Below, piece by piece: positions 22,073 to 34,218 of a DNA stretch of 64,000 nt. Numbering within the stretch: position 1 is the stretch's first letter; the number at the start of each line of letters is the position of its first letter. The DNA lies in assembly GCA_963774445.1 (NCBI GenBank), contig CAVZFC010000022.1, positions 496,001 through 560,000 of the forward strand, read 5' to 3'. The stretch is from CAVUQH01 sp963774445 (GTDB lineage Bacteria; Myxococcota_A; Polyangia; Haliangiales; Haliangiaceae). The translations under genes were made by a program, and so were the position numbers. Under the pieces are notes generated by a model, which saw only the letters and a program-made list of their open reading frames with translations, did not search any database and was not told the origin of the DNA.

Positions 22073-23665
22073 GTGGCAAAGATCGATCTGTACGTCCGCA
22101 GCATGGAGCGCTTTGGCGCCAAGGCGGTGGTGTTGCGCTCCGACGCCAACGTCACCTTGCGCTTTCCCGATGGTGATCGTCACGCTACGCAGACGACCAA
22201 CCTGCGCCAGCTGCAGGAGATCGTCGGCGAGATCGCGCCTCCCGATGTTCGCGCGACCATCACCAGCAGAGGTCGGGCGAGCTTCGACTACTCCGGCGAC
22301 ACCGGCAATTTTCGCGTCGGCGTGGTGGTCGACGGCTCGGTTTGGTCGGTGACCGTCGAGCCGCGCGCGGCCGCGGCCGCTCCGGCCCCGGCCATGCGCA
22401 AGCCGGCGCCAATGCGCCAGCCTGAGGCGCGCGCTCCCGCCTCCGCGTCGCCGACGTCGATGCCCATCGAGGCGACCTCGTACCGCGCCGTCGAAGTGCC
22501 GCCCGGCGACGAGGATCTGCCGATCGAGCGCACGCAGTACGAGATCGGGCCGTCGGTGGTGGTGTCGGCGGCGGCGCCCGCGCAGGTGGGCGACAAGCTG
22601 GTCGACAAGCTGCTGTTCGCGGCCAAACAGTCCGGCGCCTCGGATCTGCACCTGTCGACCGGCTGCCCGCCGATGGTCCGCCTGCACGGCGAGATCCGTC
22701 CGCTCGAGGGCCACGATGTCTTCGACGCCGAGACCCTCGAGCGCGAGCTGATGGCGATCACGCCGGAGATCAACCGCGAAGAGTTCACGGAGCGCAACGA
22801 CACCGACTTCGGCTATTCGATCCCCAAGCTTTCGCGCTTTCGCGCCAACCTGTTCCGCGACCGCAAAGGGCCGGGGGCGGTCTTTCGCGCCATTCCGTTC
22901 GAGATCCCCAGCGCCGAGCAGCTGGGCATTCCGCCGCACGTGCTCGATCTGTGCAACCTGACCAAGGGGCTGGTGCTGGTAACCGGGCCCACCGGCTCGG
23001 GCAAGTCGACCACCCTGGCGGCGCTGATCGACCACATCAACCAGACCCGTTCGGACCACATCATCACCATCGAGGATCCGATCGAGTTCATGCACCGCAA
23101 CAAGCGCTGCCTGATCAATCAGCGCGAGGTGTTCAGCCACACGAGGTCGTTCAAGGACGCGCTGCGCGCGGCGCTGCGCGAAGATCCCGACATCGTCCTG
23201 GTCGGCGAGTTGCGCGACCTCGAGACCATCGCCATCGCCATCGAGACCGCCGAGACGGGCCACCTGGTGTTCGGCACCCTGCACACCACCACGGCGCCGT
23301 CCACGGTCGACCGCGTGATCGATCAGTTTCCCGCCGACCGCCAGGAGCAGATCCGGACTATGCTGGCCGAGTCGCTCAAGGGCGTCATCTCGCAGGTGCT
23401 GTGCCGCAAGAAGAGCGGCGGTCGCGTGGCCGCGCACGAGATCATGATCGCCACCAGCGCGGTCTCCAACCTGATCCGCGAGCGCAAGACGTTCCAGCTG
23501 TTCAGCATCATGCAGACCGGCCGCAACGCGGGCATGCGGACCATGAACGACTCCCTCATCGACCTGGTCAAACGCGACCAGGTCGAGCCGATAGAGGCGT
23601 ACCGGAGGTCCGTAAACAAGGACGAATTCCGCAATCTCTTGACGCGGGCGGGTTTCGAGGTCTGA
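22073..23665 (+). CDS. pilT: type IV pilus retraction ATPase PilT/PilU-like, with an extra N-terminal region
   Basis: A 530-residue protein whose C-terminal 360 residues are a PilT/PilU ATPase. It shows 'ASDLHLSTGCPP', Walker A 'GPTGSGKSTT' (residues 305-314), the Asp box 'IITIEDPIEF', a Walker B-type 'DPDIVLVGELRD' and the His box 'TGHLVFGTLHT'. It powers pilus depolymerisation in twitching (S-motility). The first 170 residues are extra: a beta-rich domain (1-95) and an Ala/Pro linker (98-135). Ordinary PilT is about 350 residues. Start is GTG. Confidence 0.88.
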   Translation: MAKIDLYVRSMERFGAKAVVLRSDANVTLRFPDGDRHATQTTNLRQLQEIVGEIAPPDVRATITSRGRASFDYSGDTGNFRVGVVVDGSVWSVTVEPRAAAAAPAPAMRKPAPMRQPEARAPASASPTSMPIEATSYRAVEVPPGDEDLPIERTQYEIGPSVVVSAAAPAQVGDKLVDKLLFAAKQSGASDLHLSTGCPPMVRLHGEIRPLEGHDVFDAETLERELMAITPEINREEFTERNDTDFGYSIPKLSRFRANLFRDRKGPGAVFRAIPFEIPSAEQLGIPPHVLDLCNLTKGLVLVTGPTGSGKSTTLAALIDHINQTRSDHIITIEDPIEFMHRNKRCLINQREVFSHTRSFKDALRAALREDPDIVLVGELRDLETIAIAIETAETGHLVFGTLHTTTAPSTVDRVIDQFPADRQEQIRTMLAESLKGVISQVLCRKKSGGRVAAHEIMIATSAVSNLIRERKTFQLFSIMQTGRNAGMRTMNDSLIDLVKRDQVEPIEAYRRSVNKDEFRNLLTRAGFEV

Positions 23666-23691
23666 CCCGGTCGAGCGGCTGGCAAACGCGA

Positions 23692-23697
23692 TATAGT
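23692..23697 (+). promoter_or_regulatory. -10 box TATAGT before the FHA-GGDEF gene
   Basis: TATAGT ends 9 nt before an in-frame GTG (23707) and 39 nt before the ATG at 23737 that I prefer as start. Confidence 0.45.
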
Positions 23698-23736
23698 CGC
23701 CCGGACGTGGGTGAGCGACGGAAGGACAGCGGGACC

Positions 23737-24623
<887 letters not shown>

Positions 24624-24627
<4 letters not shown>

Positions 24628-27066
24628 TCCCTCCGCCGACCCACATCGAGACGTCGCCGCAAACGCGCTCGAAGACGCTCGAAGACCTGGGCTGGGGACA
24701 GCTCCTGGCCTACCTGGCCCGGCGCGCGCACACCGATCGCGGCGCCGGGATCCTGGCCGAGTTGCCGCTTCTGGCCGATCCGGACGCGGCCGCCGCGCGC
24801 ATGGCCCAGGTCTCCGAGGCGCGCCGCCTTGCCGACCTGGACGCGGCGCTGGCGTTCGGAGGCATCTCCGACGTGCGCGTCGCCGTGGGCAGGGCGGAGA
24901 AGGGCGGCGCCCTGGAGCCGGCGGAGTTGGTCGCCGTGGCTCGCGCGGCCGAGGGGGCGGGCCGGCTGGGCCAGCATCTGGCGCGCCACGCCCAGGAGGC
25001 TCCGTCGCTGGCGGCCATCGCCACCGGCATCGCCGATCTGGGCCACGTCTTCTTCCCCATCCTCCAGTCGTTCGAGCCGGATGGAACGCTGGCCGACCAC
25101 GCCTCGGACACCCTCGGGGGCCTGCGCCGGCAGGTCGCCCAGCTCCGGGGCAAGCTCGAGCAGACAGCCGAGCGGTTGGTCGACGACTCGCGCTACGAGA
25201 AACACCTGCAGGACCGCTACTTCACCCAGCGGGACGAGCGCTACGTCCTGCCGATCAAGGTCGAGTCCAAGGCGTGGGTCAAAGGAATCGTCCACGGCAC
25301 GTCGCAGAGCGGTCACACCGTCTTCATCGAGCCGGCCGAAATCGTCGACCTCAACAATGCGCTCAAGCTGGCCGAGTGCGAGGTGGCCGATGAGGAGCGG
25401 CGAATCCTGGCCATGCTCACCGCCTACGTCGCCGAGGACGCCGAGGCGATCCGCGGTGCGCTGGAGGTGGCGACCCATCTCGACGTCGTCGCCGCCTGTG
25501 CCCGCTTCTCCGCCGACCTCGGCGCAGCCGCCGCCGAGATCGATCGCGAGGGGCGTCTCGAGCTCGTGCGCGCGCGCCACCCGCTGATGGTCGCCGCCGA
25601 CCGTCACTGCGTGGCCAACGACATCGCCCTGCGCCCGCGGTCGGTGCTGGTCATCTCCGGGCCCAATGCCGGCGGCAAGACGGTCGCGCTCAAGACCGCC
25701 GGGCTATGTGCCCTGATGACGCGGGCCGGGCTGCACGTGCCAGCTGCCAGCGGCAGCCGGGTGCCCTGGTACGCCGCGGTGATGAGCGACATCGGCGACG
25801 CGCAGAGCATCGACAAGGATTCTGTCGACCTTCAGCGCGCACCTGATCGAGCTGGGGCGCTTCTTGCGCGAGGCCGACGGCGACACGCTGCTGCTGATCG
25901 ACGAGATCGCCGTGGGCACCGAGCCGGAGCAGGGCGCGGCGCTGGCGCGGGCGGTGCTCGAGGCGCTGGCCGACCGCGGGATCCCGACCATCGTCACCAC
26001 CCACTACGAATCGCTCAAGGAGTTGGCCGCCGGCGACGATCGGTTCGACAACGCCTCGGTCGGCTACGACCTCGAGCGGATGGAGCCGACGTTTCGCCTG
26101 CACCTGGGCACGCCCGGGTCGTCGGGCGCCCTGCGGGTCGCGCGGCGCATGGGATTGCCCGAGCCGGTGCTGGCGCGGGCCCAGGAGGCGCTGGGTGAGG
26201 GCCGGGCCAGCATCGAGGAGATCATGACCTCGCTCGAGGAGTCGCGGCGCGAGCTGGCGGCCGAGCGGGAGGCGTCCCGGCAAGAGCGCGCCCGATACGA
26301 GGCGGCGCGTCTGGCCGCGGACGCGGCCAAGACCGCGGCCGACGAGCGACGGCGGCGCCTGCACGAGGAGATGTACGACGGCGCCCTCGAGGCCCTGCGC
26401 CGGGCGCGCACCGAAATCGACGAGATGAAGACGCACCTGCGCCGGCGCCGGCGGGTCGGCGATCTCGAGGCCGCCGCGGCGCGGCTCGACGAGGTCGGCG
26501 CCGAGGTCGCGCGCAGCGCACCGGAACGGCCGGCGCCACCCGGCCGGCCCGCGCGCCCGGACGAGCTGGTCGCCGGGGCGCGGGTGTGGGTGGTCGCGCT
26601 GGGCGGCGAGGGGGCCGTGGTCGCGCCGCCCGGGCGTGGGTCGGTGCAGGTGCAGGTGGGCGCGCTCAAGACCACGGCGCCGGTCGACGGCCTGCGCGTC
26701 CTGCCCCCCCGCCCACAGCGACCGTCGCGACCGGCGAGCCCGCCGCCGCGACCGCCGCCGCCCCGCCCCGAGCCACAGCCCGGCGACGGCGAGGGCGACG
26801 ACGACATTGCGCGCACGCCGCAGGCGGTGGTTGACGTCCGCGGCGAGCGCGTCGACGAGGCGGTCGCCGACGTTGACCGTTTCCTCGACGAGAGCTTGCT
26901 CGCCGAGCGCGAGCTGATCTTCGTCATCCACGGCCGCGGCACGGGGGCTCTGCGCCGCGCCGTGCAGGAGCTCCTCCGGGGCCACCCCTCGGTCGTTCGC
27001 TTCCGCAACGGCCAGCCGCGTGAAGGCGGAGACGGCGTCACCGTCGCCTGGCTCGACGTCGCTTGA
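24624..27066 (+). CDS. mutS2: MutS2-family DNA-binding ATPase with Smr domain, one frameshift
   Basis: Starts at GTG 24624 inside the previous gene's stop. MutS2 core domains run to Walker A 'ISGPNAGGKTVALKT' and 'YAAVMSDIGDAQSIDKD'. The frame breaks at 25818-25822 and resumes as 'STFSAHLIELGRFLRE', with Walker B 'LLLIDEIAVGTEP' and 'TTHYESLKE'. A coiled-coil and Pro-rich linker lead to a C-terminal Smr nuclease domain ('VDVRGERVDEAV', 'FVIHGRGTGALR'). Repaired, it is about 813 residues, close to the usual MutS2 length. MutS2 proteins act on recombination intermediates or stalled ribosomes, not mismatch repair. The break is repaired by reading GATTC as GATC (D-K-D-L-S-T-F). Confidence 0.87.
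25818..25822 (+). other. frameshift site (mutS2)
   Basis: GATTC where GATC would restore the Walker A to Walker B reading frame. Confidence 0.65.
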
Positions 27067-27095
27067 CGCACCCTCCGGGGAATGCCCCGACGTCC

Positions 27096-27208
27096 GTCGC
27101 ATGCGACACCTGCGACGTCGCACCCAGTGGTGCGACGCCGTGCGACTGACGATCTGACGCAGAAAGCGGTCGCCGAGTGACAGTTCGTTCACTCTGGCAC
27201 CTTGCGAC
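27096..27208. promoter_or_regulatory. cluster of TGCGAC/GTCGCA sites (possible operator array)
   Basis: The gap after mutS2 holds two perfect 12-bp palindromes, GTCGCATGCGAC (27096-27107) and TGCGACGTCGCA (27111-27122), and further direct TGCGAC copies at 27131, 27141 and 27203. It lies about 160-270 bp upstream of the small membrane-protein gene. The rest of the gap 27067-27364 shows no gene; a weak -10 (TATTAG, 27329-27334) lies near its end. Confidence 0.4.
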
Positions 27209-27364
27209 GCGGGTTCGCCAGATCGCCCGTGAATGCGGTTTTTCGCCGCACGGCGGGCAGTCGCGCTCCGATGGCTGCAGATCGGATGGCGCTTGCTGCA
27301 CGGTGAATCGGTGTTGGCCCGCCGCTTGTATTAGCAAGTGACTGTCAACAACGAGGACAACACC

Positions 27365-27640
27365 ATGAACACCACCACCAACAAGCTCGATGTCGTCGCC
27401 GCCCGCTTGCGCCACCGCTCGATGGGCCACGTGCTCTTCGGCGCACTCGTCGCATTCGCGTTGGCGTTCATGCTGGTCGCGTTCGCGACCTCGCGCGGCC
27501 TGCCGATGGCTCGCGCGGCCAGCCCGGCCACGCCGGCGGACGTCGGTGCTCAGATCCAGGCGTACACGTCGGCCGCATGTGGCGATCTGGCGCCGACGAC
27601 CACCACCCTGCAGGCGGGCGCTCAGAGCCCCGCCTGCTGA
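27365..27640 (+). CDS. small single-pass membrane protein, unknown
   Basis: A 91-residue protein starting at the ATG at 27365, with GAGGA upstream as ribosome-binding site. One clear membrane helix ('VLFGALVAFALAFMLVAF') and a C-terminal part with two Cys residues. It has its own strong terminator downstream, so it is a single-gene transcript. No family recognised. The dedicated terminator, leader and unusual upstream repeats make it look deliberately regulated. Confidence 0.6.
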   Translation: MNTTTNKLDVVAARLRHRSMGHVLFGALVAFALAFMLVAFATSRGLPMARAASPATPADVGAQIQAYTSAACGDLAPTTTTLQAGAQSPAC

Positions 27641-27678
27641 GCAGCCGTCACCTTCGACCACTTCCTACACCCATTCCG

Positions 27679-27719
27679 CGACGCCGCCCCGATCTCGACG
27701 GGGCGGCGTCGTCGCTTTT
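27679..27719 (+). terminator. Rho-independent terminator
   Basis: Perfect 12-bp stem (27679-27690 with 27700-27711), 9-nt loop, and TTTT at 27716-27719. It ends the small membrane-protein transcript. Confidence 0.75.
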
Positions 27720-27729
27720 CGGGCGCCGG

Positions 27730-28389
27730 TCAGGGGCAGCTATCGCAGGCGCCCTGGTCGGTGCAGTCGCCGCCGCCCCCGGTACAGGCCACCGACGGGC
27801 AGGTCGGCGCGGTGTCGCACGAGTTGCTGCCCGAGCAGCTCGTCACGCAAGCGCACGAGCTGGAGCAGTCGATGCCGCTGACGCAGGAGTTCCTGCCCGA
27901 GCAGGTGACGTCACACCGGTTGTCGCCGCAGGTGATCGCCCCGGAGCACGATCCGTTGCGCGAACAGTTGACGGTGCAGGAGTCGGCGCTGGTACAGTCG
28001 ATGCCGCCGGCGCAGGAGCCCGAGCCGCCGCAGCGGACCGAACAATCCCAGCCGGCCGGGCAGACGACCCGCGAGCCACACGACCCGGTGCCGTTGCAGT
28101 TGATCGTGCAGACCGTGCCGTTGCACGAGGCGCACTCCGGCGGACAGACCGCTGCATCCGGGCCGGCCATGGCGTCGGGAGTGGCCGGGCTGGCGTCGGG
28201 GGCGTTGGGATCGGCGTCGGGCGTGTTGGGGTTGGCGTCGTCGCCGCCGCCGGGCAGGACGCAGAAGCCGTCGGTGCAGGTCCGGCCGCCGCTGCAATCG
28301 GTCTGGGTCGCGCAGTGGTAGTCGCCAGAGCGCGACTCGATCGAGCAGGCGGCCAGGAAGGCGAAACCGAGCACCGCCGCGCGGCTCAC
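27730..28389 (-). CDS. Cys-rich lipoprotein with short repeats
   Basis: A 219-residue lipoprotein (lipobox 'FLAACS'), with a 'CTDGFC' segment, a linker rich in Asp/Asn/Pro/Ala, then about five units of roughly 20 residues with the pattern C-x3-4-SC-x4-5-C ('CNGTGSCGSRVVC', 'CGGSGSCAGGIDC', 'CSRNGSCSGAITC' and so on). The even Cys content suggests a disulfide-bonded extracellular rod. GTG start overlaps the stop of the upstream envelope gene, so it ends the kinase operon. Function unknown. Confidence 0.68.
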   Translation of the reverse strand: MSRAAVLGFAFLAACSIESRSGDYHCATQTDCSGGRTCTDGFCVLPGGGDDANPNTPDADPNAPDASPATPDAMAGPDAAVCPPECASCNGTVCTINCNGTGSCGSRVVCPAGWDCSVRCGGSGSCAGGIDCTSADSCTVNCSRNGSCSGAITCGDNRCDVTCSGRNSCVSGIDCSSSCACVTSCSGSNSCDTAPTCPSVACTGGGGDCTDQGACDSCP

Positions 28390-29279
28390 AGCGCACCTCC
28401 CACCGTGATCACGACGCCCAGTCCGTGGCCTATCGTGGGTGCGGCACTCACCCGCGGCGGCGTATCGCCGCGGCGTCCCTGGAGGATCGCCAGGGTCACG
28501 CCGGCGCCCACGGCCAGCGCGCCGGCGATGGTGGCGACGTTGCCCAGCGCGGCCAGGTTCTTGCCGTCCGACTCGAGCGACTCGAGCCGCTGCAGGTCAG
28601 ACAGGGTGTCGGTTGGGGCGCGGTCGATTTCGTCCTGCTTGTCGGACGCCAGGGTGTAGAGGACGGCGCCGATACCGGCCAGCACGAGGCCGCCGCCCAG
28701 TACGCCCCAGGTGTACGGCTTGACCCGACCGAGGGCAAAGCCGCCGCCCGGTGGTTGCTCGCCGATCGAGCTCGACGGCCCGACGACAGCTGCTGGCTTG
28801 GCGATCGGCTTCGGCGCCTCGGTGCCGTCGAGGAAGGCGATCGCCTCGATGCGGAAGCGGTCGTGGTCGTCGGGCGCGACGACCACGGTGCGGCGGCGCG
28901 TGTCGCTACCGGCGTCGTGCAGGGCCAGGGTCACGGCGATCTTGTCGCCCTGCGCGGCGACCTTGCCCATGATCACGTGAGCGACGCCCATCTCCTCGGC
29001 GACTCGCTGCAGGCAGGAGTCGCCGTCGTCGGCGCAGCCGGCCACGGCCGCCAGATCGTCGCGCGAGACCCGCGCTTCGATCAGCGCCGCACGGCGCTGG
29101 TGGAGGATGTCGGTCAGGATGTCGCTCAGCGTCTCGGCGATACCGGCGCGAGAGGCGTCGTCGGCCTCGAGCGGCACGAGCAGCGTCTTGTCGGTCGCCT
29201 TTTGCGCGTGTAGCGCGGGCAGACCGGTCAGCAGAGTGAGCAGCCCTGCGAGCGCTGCGAGAGGGAGCGGACGTGTCAT
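28386..29279 (-). CDS. exported protein of unknown function, kinase operon
   Basis: A 297-residue protein with a signal peptide ('LAALAGLLTLLTGLPALHAQ'), an alpha/beta domain with 'GVAHVIMGKV' and 'KIAVTLALHDAG' that resembles the periplasmic parts of myxobacterial envelope proteins, and two hydrophobic C-terminal segments. Its ATG directly follows the TAG of the kinase-TPR gene and its stop overlaps the Cys-rich lipoprotein start. It may assemble on or sense the cell surface; I cannot name the family. Confidence 0.6.
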   Translation of the reverse strand: MTRPLPLAALAGLLTLLTGLPALHAQKATDKTLLVPLEADDASRAGIAETLSDILTDILHQRRAALIEARVSRDDLAAVAGCADDGDSCLQRVAEEMGVAHVIMGKVAAQGDKIAVTLALHDAGSDTRRRTVVVAPDDHDRFRIEAIAFLDGTEAPKPIAKPAAVVGPSSSIGEQPPGGGFALGRVKPYTWGVLGGGLVLAGIGAVLYTLASDKQDEIDRAPTDTLSDLQRLESLESDGKNLAALGNVATIAGALAVGAGVTLAILQGRRGDTPPRVSAAPTIGHGLGVVITVGGAL

Positions 29280-31383
<2,104 letters not shown>

Positions 31384-31468
31384 GACTCCCTTGCCCCACC
31401 TCGGGTCGCGAAAACCCAAAAAAAATTCTACCACGCGTTCCGGCGGCGTGGGCGCCGCTGGTCAGTGG

Positions 31469-31474
31469 TAACGT
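31469..31474 (+). promoter_or_regulatory. -10 box TAACGT before the MBL hydrolase gene
   Basis: TAACGT ends 7 nt before the ATG at 31482, predicting a leaderless or nearly leaderless transcript; no Shine-Dalgarno is seen. Confidence 0.42.
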
Positions 31475-31481
31475 CGCCGCC

Positions 31482-32732
31482 ATGGGGCGCGTTACCGACC
31501 TGGCGGAGCGACTTTGGACCGGAGCCGAGACCACCGAGAAGCTCAACCCGCTGATGACGTTCCTCGGTCTCGAGGAGCTGGCCGACGGGGTCGCTTTCAT
31601 CTCCAGTTTGGCCAATGTGAGCGCGCTGGCCACCAATGACGGGCTGGTTCTCATAGACACCGGCGGCTACATGGCGGCCGACTCGATTCGTCAGATGTTG
31701 CGCGGCTGGAGCGACGCGCCCGTGCACACCGAGGTCTACACCCACGGACATGTAGACCATGTGTTTGGCGGGCCGGTCCTGGACCGGGAGGCGGACGAGC
31801 GGGGCGCACCGCGGCCGCGCGTGGTCGCCCACGAGGCGCTGCCGGCCCGCTTCGATCGCTACATCGCCACCGCCGGCTACAACGGCGCCATCAACGCGCG
31901 GCAGTTCCGCATGCCCGGGCTGACCTGGCCGACCGAATACCGCTACCCCGACGTCACCTACCGCGACCGGCTCGAGCTCGACGTCGGTGGCCTGCACCTA
32001 GAGCTCCACCACGACAAGGGCGAGACCGACGATCACACCTGGGTCTGGGTGCCCGATCGCGGGGTGCTCTGCACCGGCGACCTGTTCATCTGGGCCTCGC
32101 CCAACTGCGGCAATCCGCAGAAGGTGCAGCGCTACCCCAAGGAGTGGGCGCGGGCACTGGACCGCATGGCCGAGCTCGGCGCGACGGTGCTGCTGCCCGG
32201 ACACGGCCCGCCGATCCTCGGGCGCGATCGCATCGAGCAAGCCTTGCGCGAGACCGCCGAGCTGCTCCACCTGGTCCACGATCGCACCCTCGAGCTGATG
32301 AATCAGGGCCTGCGCCTGGACGAGGTGATGCACCGGGTCGAGCTGCCGAAGCACCTGCTCGAGCGGCCGTACCTGCGTCCGGTCTACGACGAGCCGGCGT
32401 TCGTCGTGCGCAACATCTGGCGGCTCTATGGCGGGTGGTACGACGGCAATCCGGCGCGACTCAAGCCGGCGCCCGACGCGCGCCTCGCCACCGAGGTGTC
32501 GCAGCTGTGCGGCGGCGCCGCCGCGCTCGCCGCCCGCGCGCGCGAGGTAGCCGACGCCGGCGACCTGGCCGCGGCCTGCCAGCTGGCCGAGTGGGCGTGG
32601 CAAGCCGCACCCGACGACCCCGACGCCCGGGCGGCGCGCGCTGACATCTACGCCCGCCGCGCCGAGTCCGAGAGCAGCCTTATGGCGCGCAGCATCTACA
32701 CCGCCGCCGCCGAGGAGTCGCGCGGCAAATGA
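31482..32732 (+). CDS. alkyl-sulfatase-like metallo-beta-lactamase-fold hydrolase
   Basis: A 416-residue protein. The zinc motif is 'THGHVDH', with 'HHDKGETDDH' and 'GDLFIWASPNCGNPQ' as further ligand regions and 'LLPGHGP' after. The segment 'IWRLYGGWYDGNPARLKP' and the helical end match the dimerisation domain of SdsA/Bds1 alkyl sulfatases. It lacks the C-terminal SCP2-like domain and the signal peptide of classical secreted alkyl sulfatases (about 650 residues), so substrate is uncertain. The stop overlaps the thioesterase start (ATGA), pairing the two genes, perhaps in fatty-acid or surfactant breakdown. Confidence 0.82.
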   Translation: MGRVTDLAERLWTGAETTEKLNPLMTFLGLEELADGVAFISSLANVSALATNDGLVLIDTGGYMAADSIRQMLRGWSDAPVHTEVYTHGHVDHVFGGPVLDREADERGAPRPRVVAHEALPARFDRYIATAGYNGAINARQFRMPGLTWPTEYRYPDVTYRDRLELDVGGLHLELHHDKGETDDHTWVWVPDRGVLCTGDLFIWASPNCGNPQKVQRYPKEWARALDRMAELGATVLLPGHGPPILGRDRIEQALRETAELLHLVHDRTLELMNQGLRLDEVMHRVELPKHLLERPYLRPVYDEPAFVVRNIWRLYGGWYDGNPARLKPAPDARLATEVSQLCGGAAALAARAREVADAGDLAAACQLAEWAWQAAPDDPDARAARADIYARRAESESSLMARSIYTAAAEESRGK

Positions 32733-33172
32733 ATCGCACGGCCCCACCCGAGCACGAGGCCGAGTCGCCGATCCACAGCCTCGAGCTGGTCGCCTCGCCC
32801 GACGAGATCGACGAGCTCAACCACGTCTCCAACCTGGTCTACCTGCGCTGGGTGCTGCGCGCGGCGATGGCCCACTCGACCGCCGCCGGCTACGACTACC
32901 GCGCCTACCGCGAGCTCGGCGCGGTGTTCGTCGTGCGCCGCCACGAGATCGACTACCTGGCGCCGGCGTTCGCCGGAGACCGGGTCACGATCACCACCTG
33001 GATCGAGTCGTGGCGCGGGGCATCATCGGTTCGTCGCACCAACCTCACGCGCGACCCGGACGGCGTGCTGCTGGCACGCGCGACCACGCTGTGGGCGCTG
33101 GTCTCCACCGACGGTGGCAGGCCGACGCGCATCCCGCCCTCGCTGATCGAGTCGTTCCGCCGGGCGGTGTGA
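32729..33172 (+). CDS. acyl-CoA thioesterase, hot-dog fold (4HBT family)
   Basis: A 147-residue hot-dog protein. The N-terminal 'VASPDEIDELNHVSNLVYLRW' holds the Asp/Asn-His helix typical of 4-hydroxybenzoyl-CoA-thioesterase-like enzymes, followed by 'VRRHEIDYLAPAFAGD' and 'WIESW'. It would hydrolyse acyl-CoA or acyl-ACP thioesters. ATG overlaps the stop of the MBL hydrolase, so translation is coupled. It ends directly against the stop of a convergent gene. Confidence 0.85.
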   Translation: MNRTAPPEHEAESPIHSLELVASPDEIDELNHVSNLVYLRWVLRAAMAHSTAAGYDYRAYRELGAVFVVRRHEIDYLAPAFAGDRVTITTWIESWRGASSVRRTNLTRDPDGVLLARATTLWALVSTDGGRPTRIPPSLIESFRRAV

Positions 33173-34027
33173 CTACCGGCAGGTGAAGGCGCCGGCGCAG
33201 TCGACCATGCTCGAGGCCTGGCCCAGCCAGGCGGCCACGTCGTCGGCGTCGTTCATGTCGCACGACATGTTCGAGACCGCCTTCAGGCACGCCGAGGCGG
33301 CCGCGCGGTCGTAGGTGCACTCGCCCGACTTGACCTTGGCGTCGAGGGCCGGGTTGCTCGCCCCCTTGGCCATCTCCTTGCACAGCACCGACGAGAAGTC
33401 GTCGCTGATGCCGCAGTCGGTGAGCTTGGCGCAGACCGTCTCGACCAGCGCGACGGAGAATGTGCCGGGGTCCGGTGCGGTGGTCCAGGCGCGCGGCGCG
33501 GTGCTGCCGCCCGGGTCGAGCGGCTGCGGCGCGAAGTCGGGATCCGGAACGCTGGGCATCTGCGGCTGGGGCAGGGTGGGCGACGGCATCTGATCCGGCA
33601 CCACGTGCGGCGCGTTGGTCAACGTCTGGTGGTCGAGCGGCTCGGCCTCGCCGCTACTGGTGTGGAGCAGGAAGAACAGGCTGACCAGGATGGCGAGCAG
33701 CGCCACCGCGCTGACCAGCAGCGGCCAGCGGCGCGACCACGCCGACGGCTCGGCGTAGACGACCTGCGGCTGCAGCGACGGCTGCGGCGTCTGCGCGCGC
33801 GGGTGGGGCGCGGGGGCGGCCGCCGGGGCGGGGCTGGGCGCCCGCGGGTTGCCGGGGGGCGGCGGCGGCGCGCTGCGGGCGGTTTCGTGCATCGCCTGCT
33901 GGGCGGCGCGCCGGGCCCGGGCCTCGGCCTCGCGGTGGGCGACCAGATCGGCCTTGCAGTGCTTGCACCGCCCGGCTACCGGGTGAACCGGCCCGCCGCA
34001 GGCGGGGCATTGGACGAACGCGGTCAT
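33173..34027 (-). CDS. zinc-ribbon, single-pass membrane protein of unknown function
   Basis: A 284-residue protein. An N-terminal four-Cys zinc ribbon ('CPACGG...CKHC') is followed by a short Arg/Ala helix, a Pro-rich linker, a membrane helix ('PLLVSAVALLAILVSLFFLL') and a C-terminal domain of about 95 residues with six Cys that should be outside ('VCAKLTDCG' to 'CAGAFTCR'). This cytoplasmic-ribbon, outside-Cys layout is common in myxobacterial proteins of unknown role. ATG start. Confidence 0.66.
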   Translation of the reverse strand: MTAFVQCPACGGPVHPVAGRCKHCKADLVAHREAEARARRAAQQAMHETARSAPPPPPGNPRAPSPAPAAAPAPHPRAQTPQPSLQPQVVYAEPSAWSRRWPLLVSAVALLAILVSLFFLLHTSSGEAEPLDHQTLTNAPHVVPDQMPSPTLPQPQMPSVPDPDFAPQPLDPGGSTAPRAWTTAPDPGTFSVALVETVCAKLTDCGISDDFSSVLCKEMAKGASNPALDAKVKSGECTYDRAAASACLKAVSNMSCDMNDADDVAAWLGQASSMVDCAGAFTCR

Positions 34028-34184
34028 CGGGAGAACGAACGTCCCCCGGCCCGCGGTGGTCTATCGATGACGAGTGAGCGCATCCCGGCCGACGAATAGA
34101 ATACCGCACGGGAGCGCGCCGTATTCCCTGGCCCCCGCTCCGGCCCTGATCGCGTGGATCTGCCGCTCCCGCCGGGGGCACCCG

Positions 34185-34212
34185 TTGCCGGCCGGCGGGG
34201 CCGCCCTATACT
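34185..34212 (+). promoter_or_regulatory. full leaderless promoter: TTGCCG, 16-bp spacer, TATACT
   Basis: -35 TTGCCG (34185-34190) and -10 TATACT (34207-34212) with 16 bp between them; the -10 ends exactly 6 nt before the ATG at 34219. This is the clearest leaderless promoter in the window. Confidence 0.6.
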
Positions 34213-34218
34213 GCGAGA

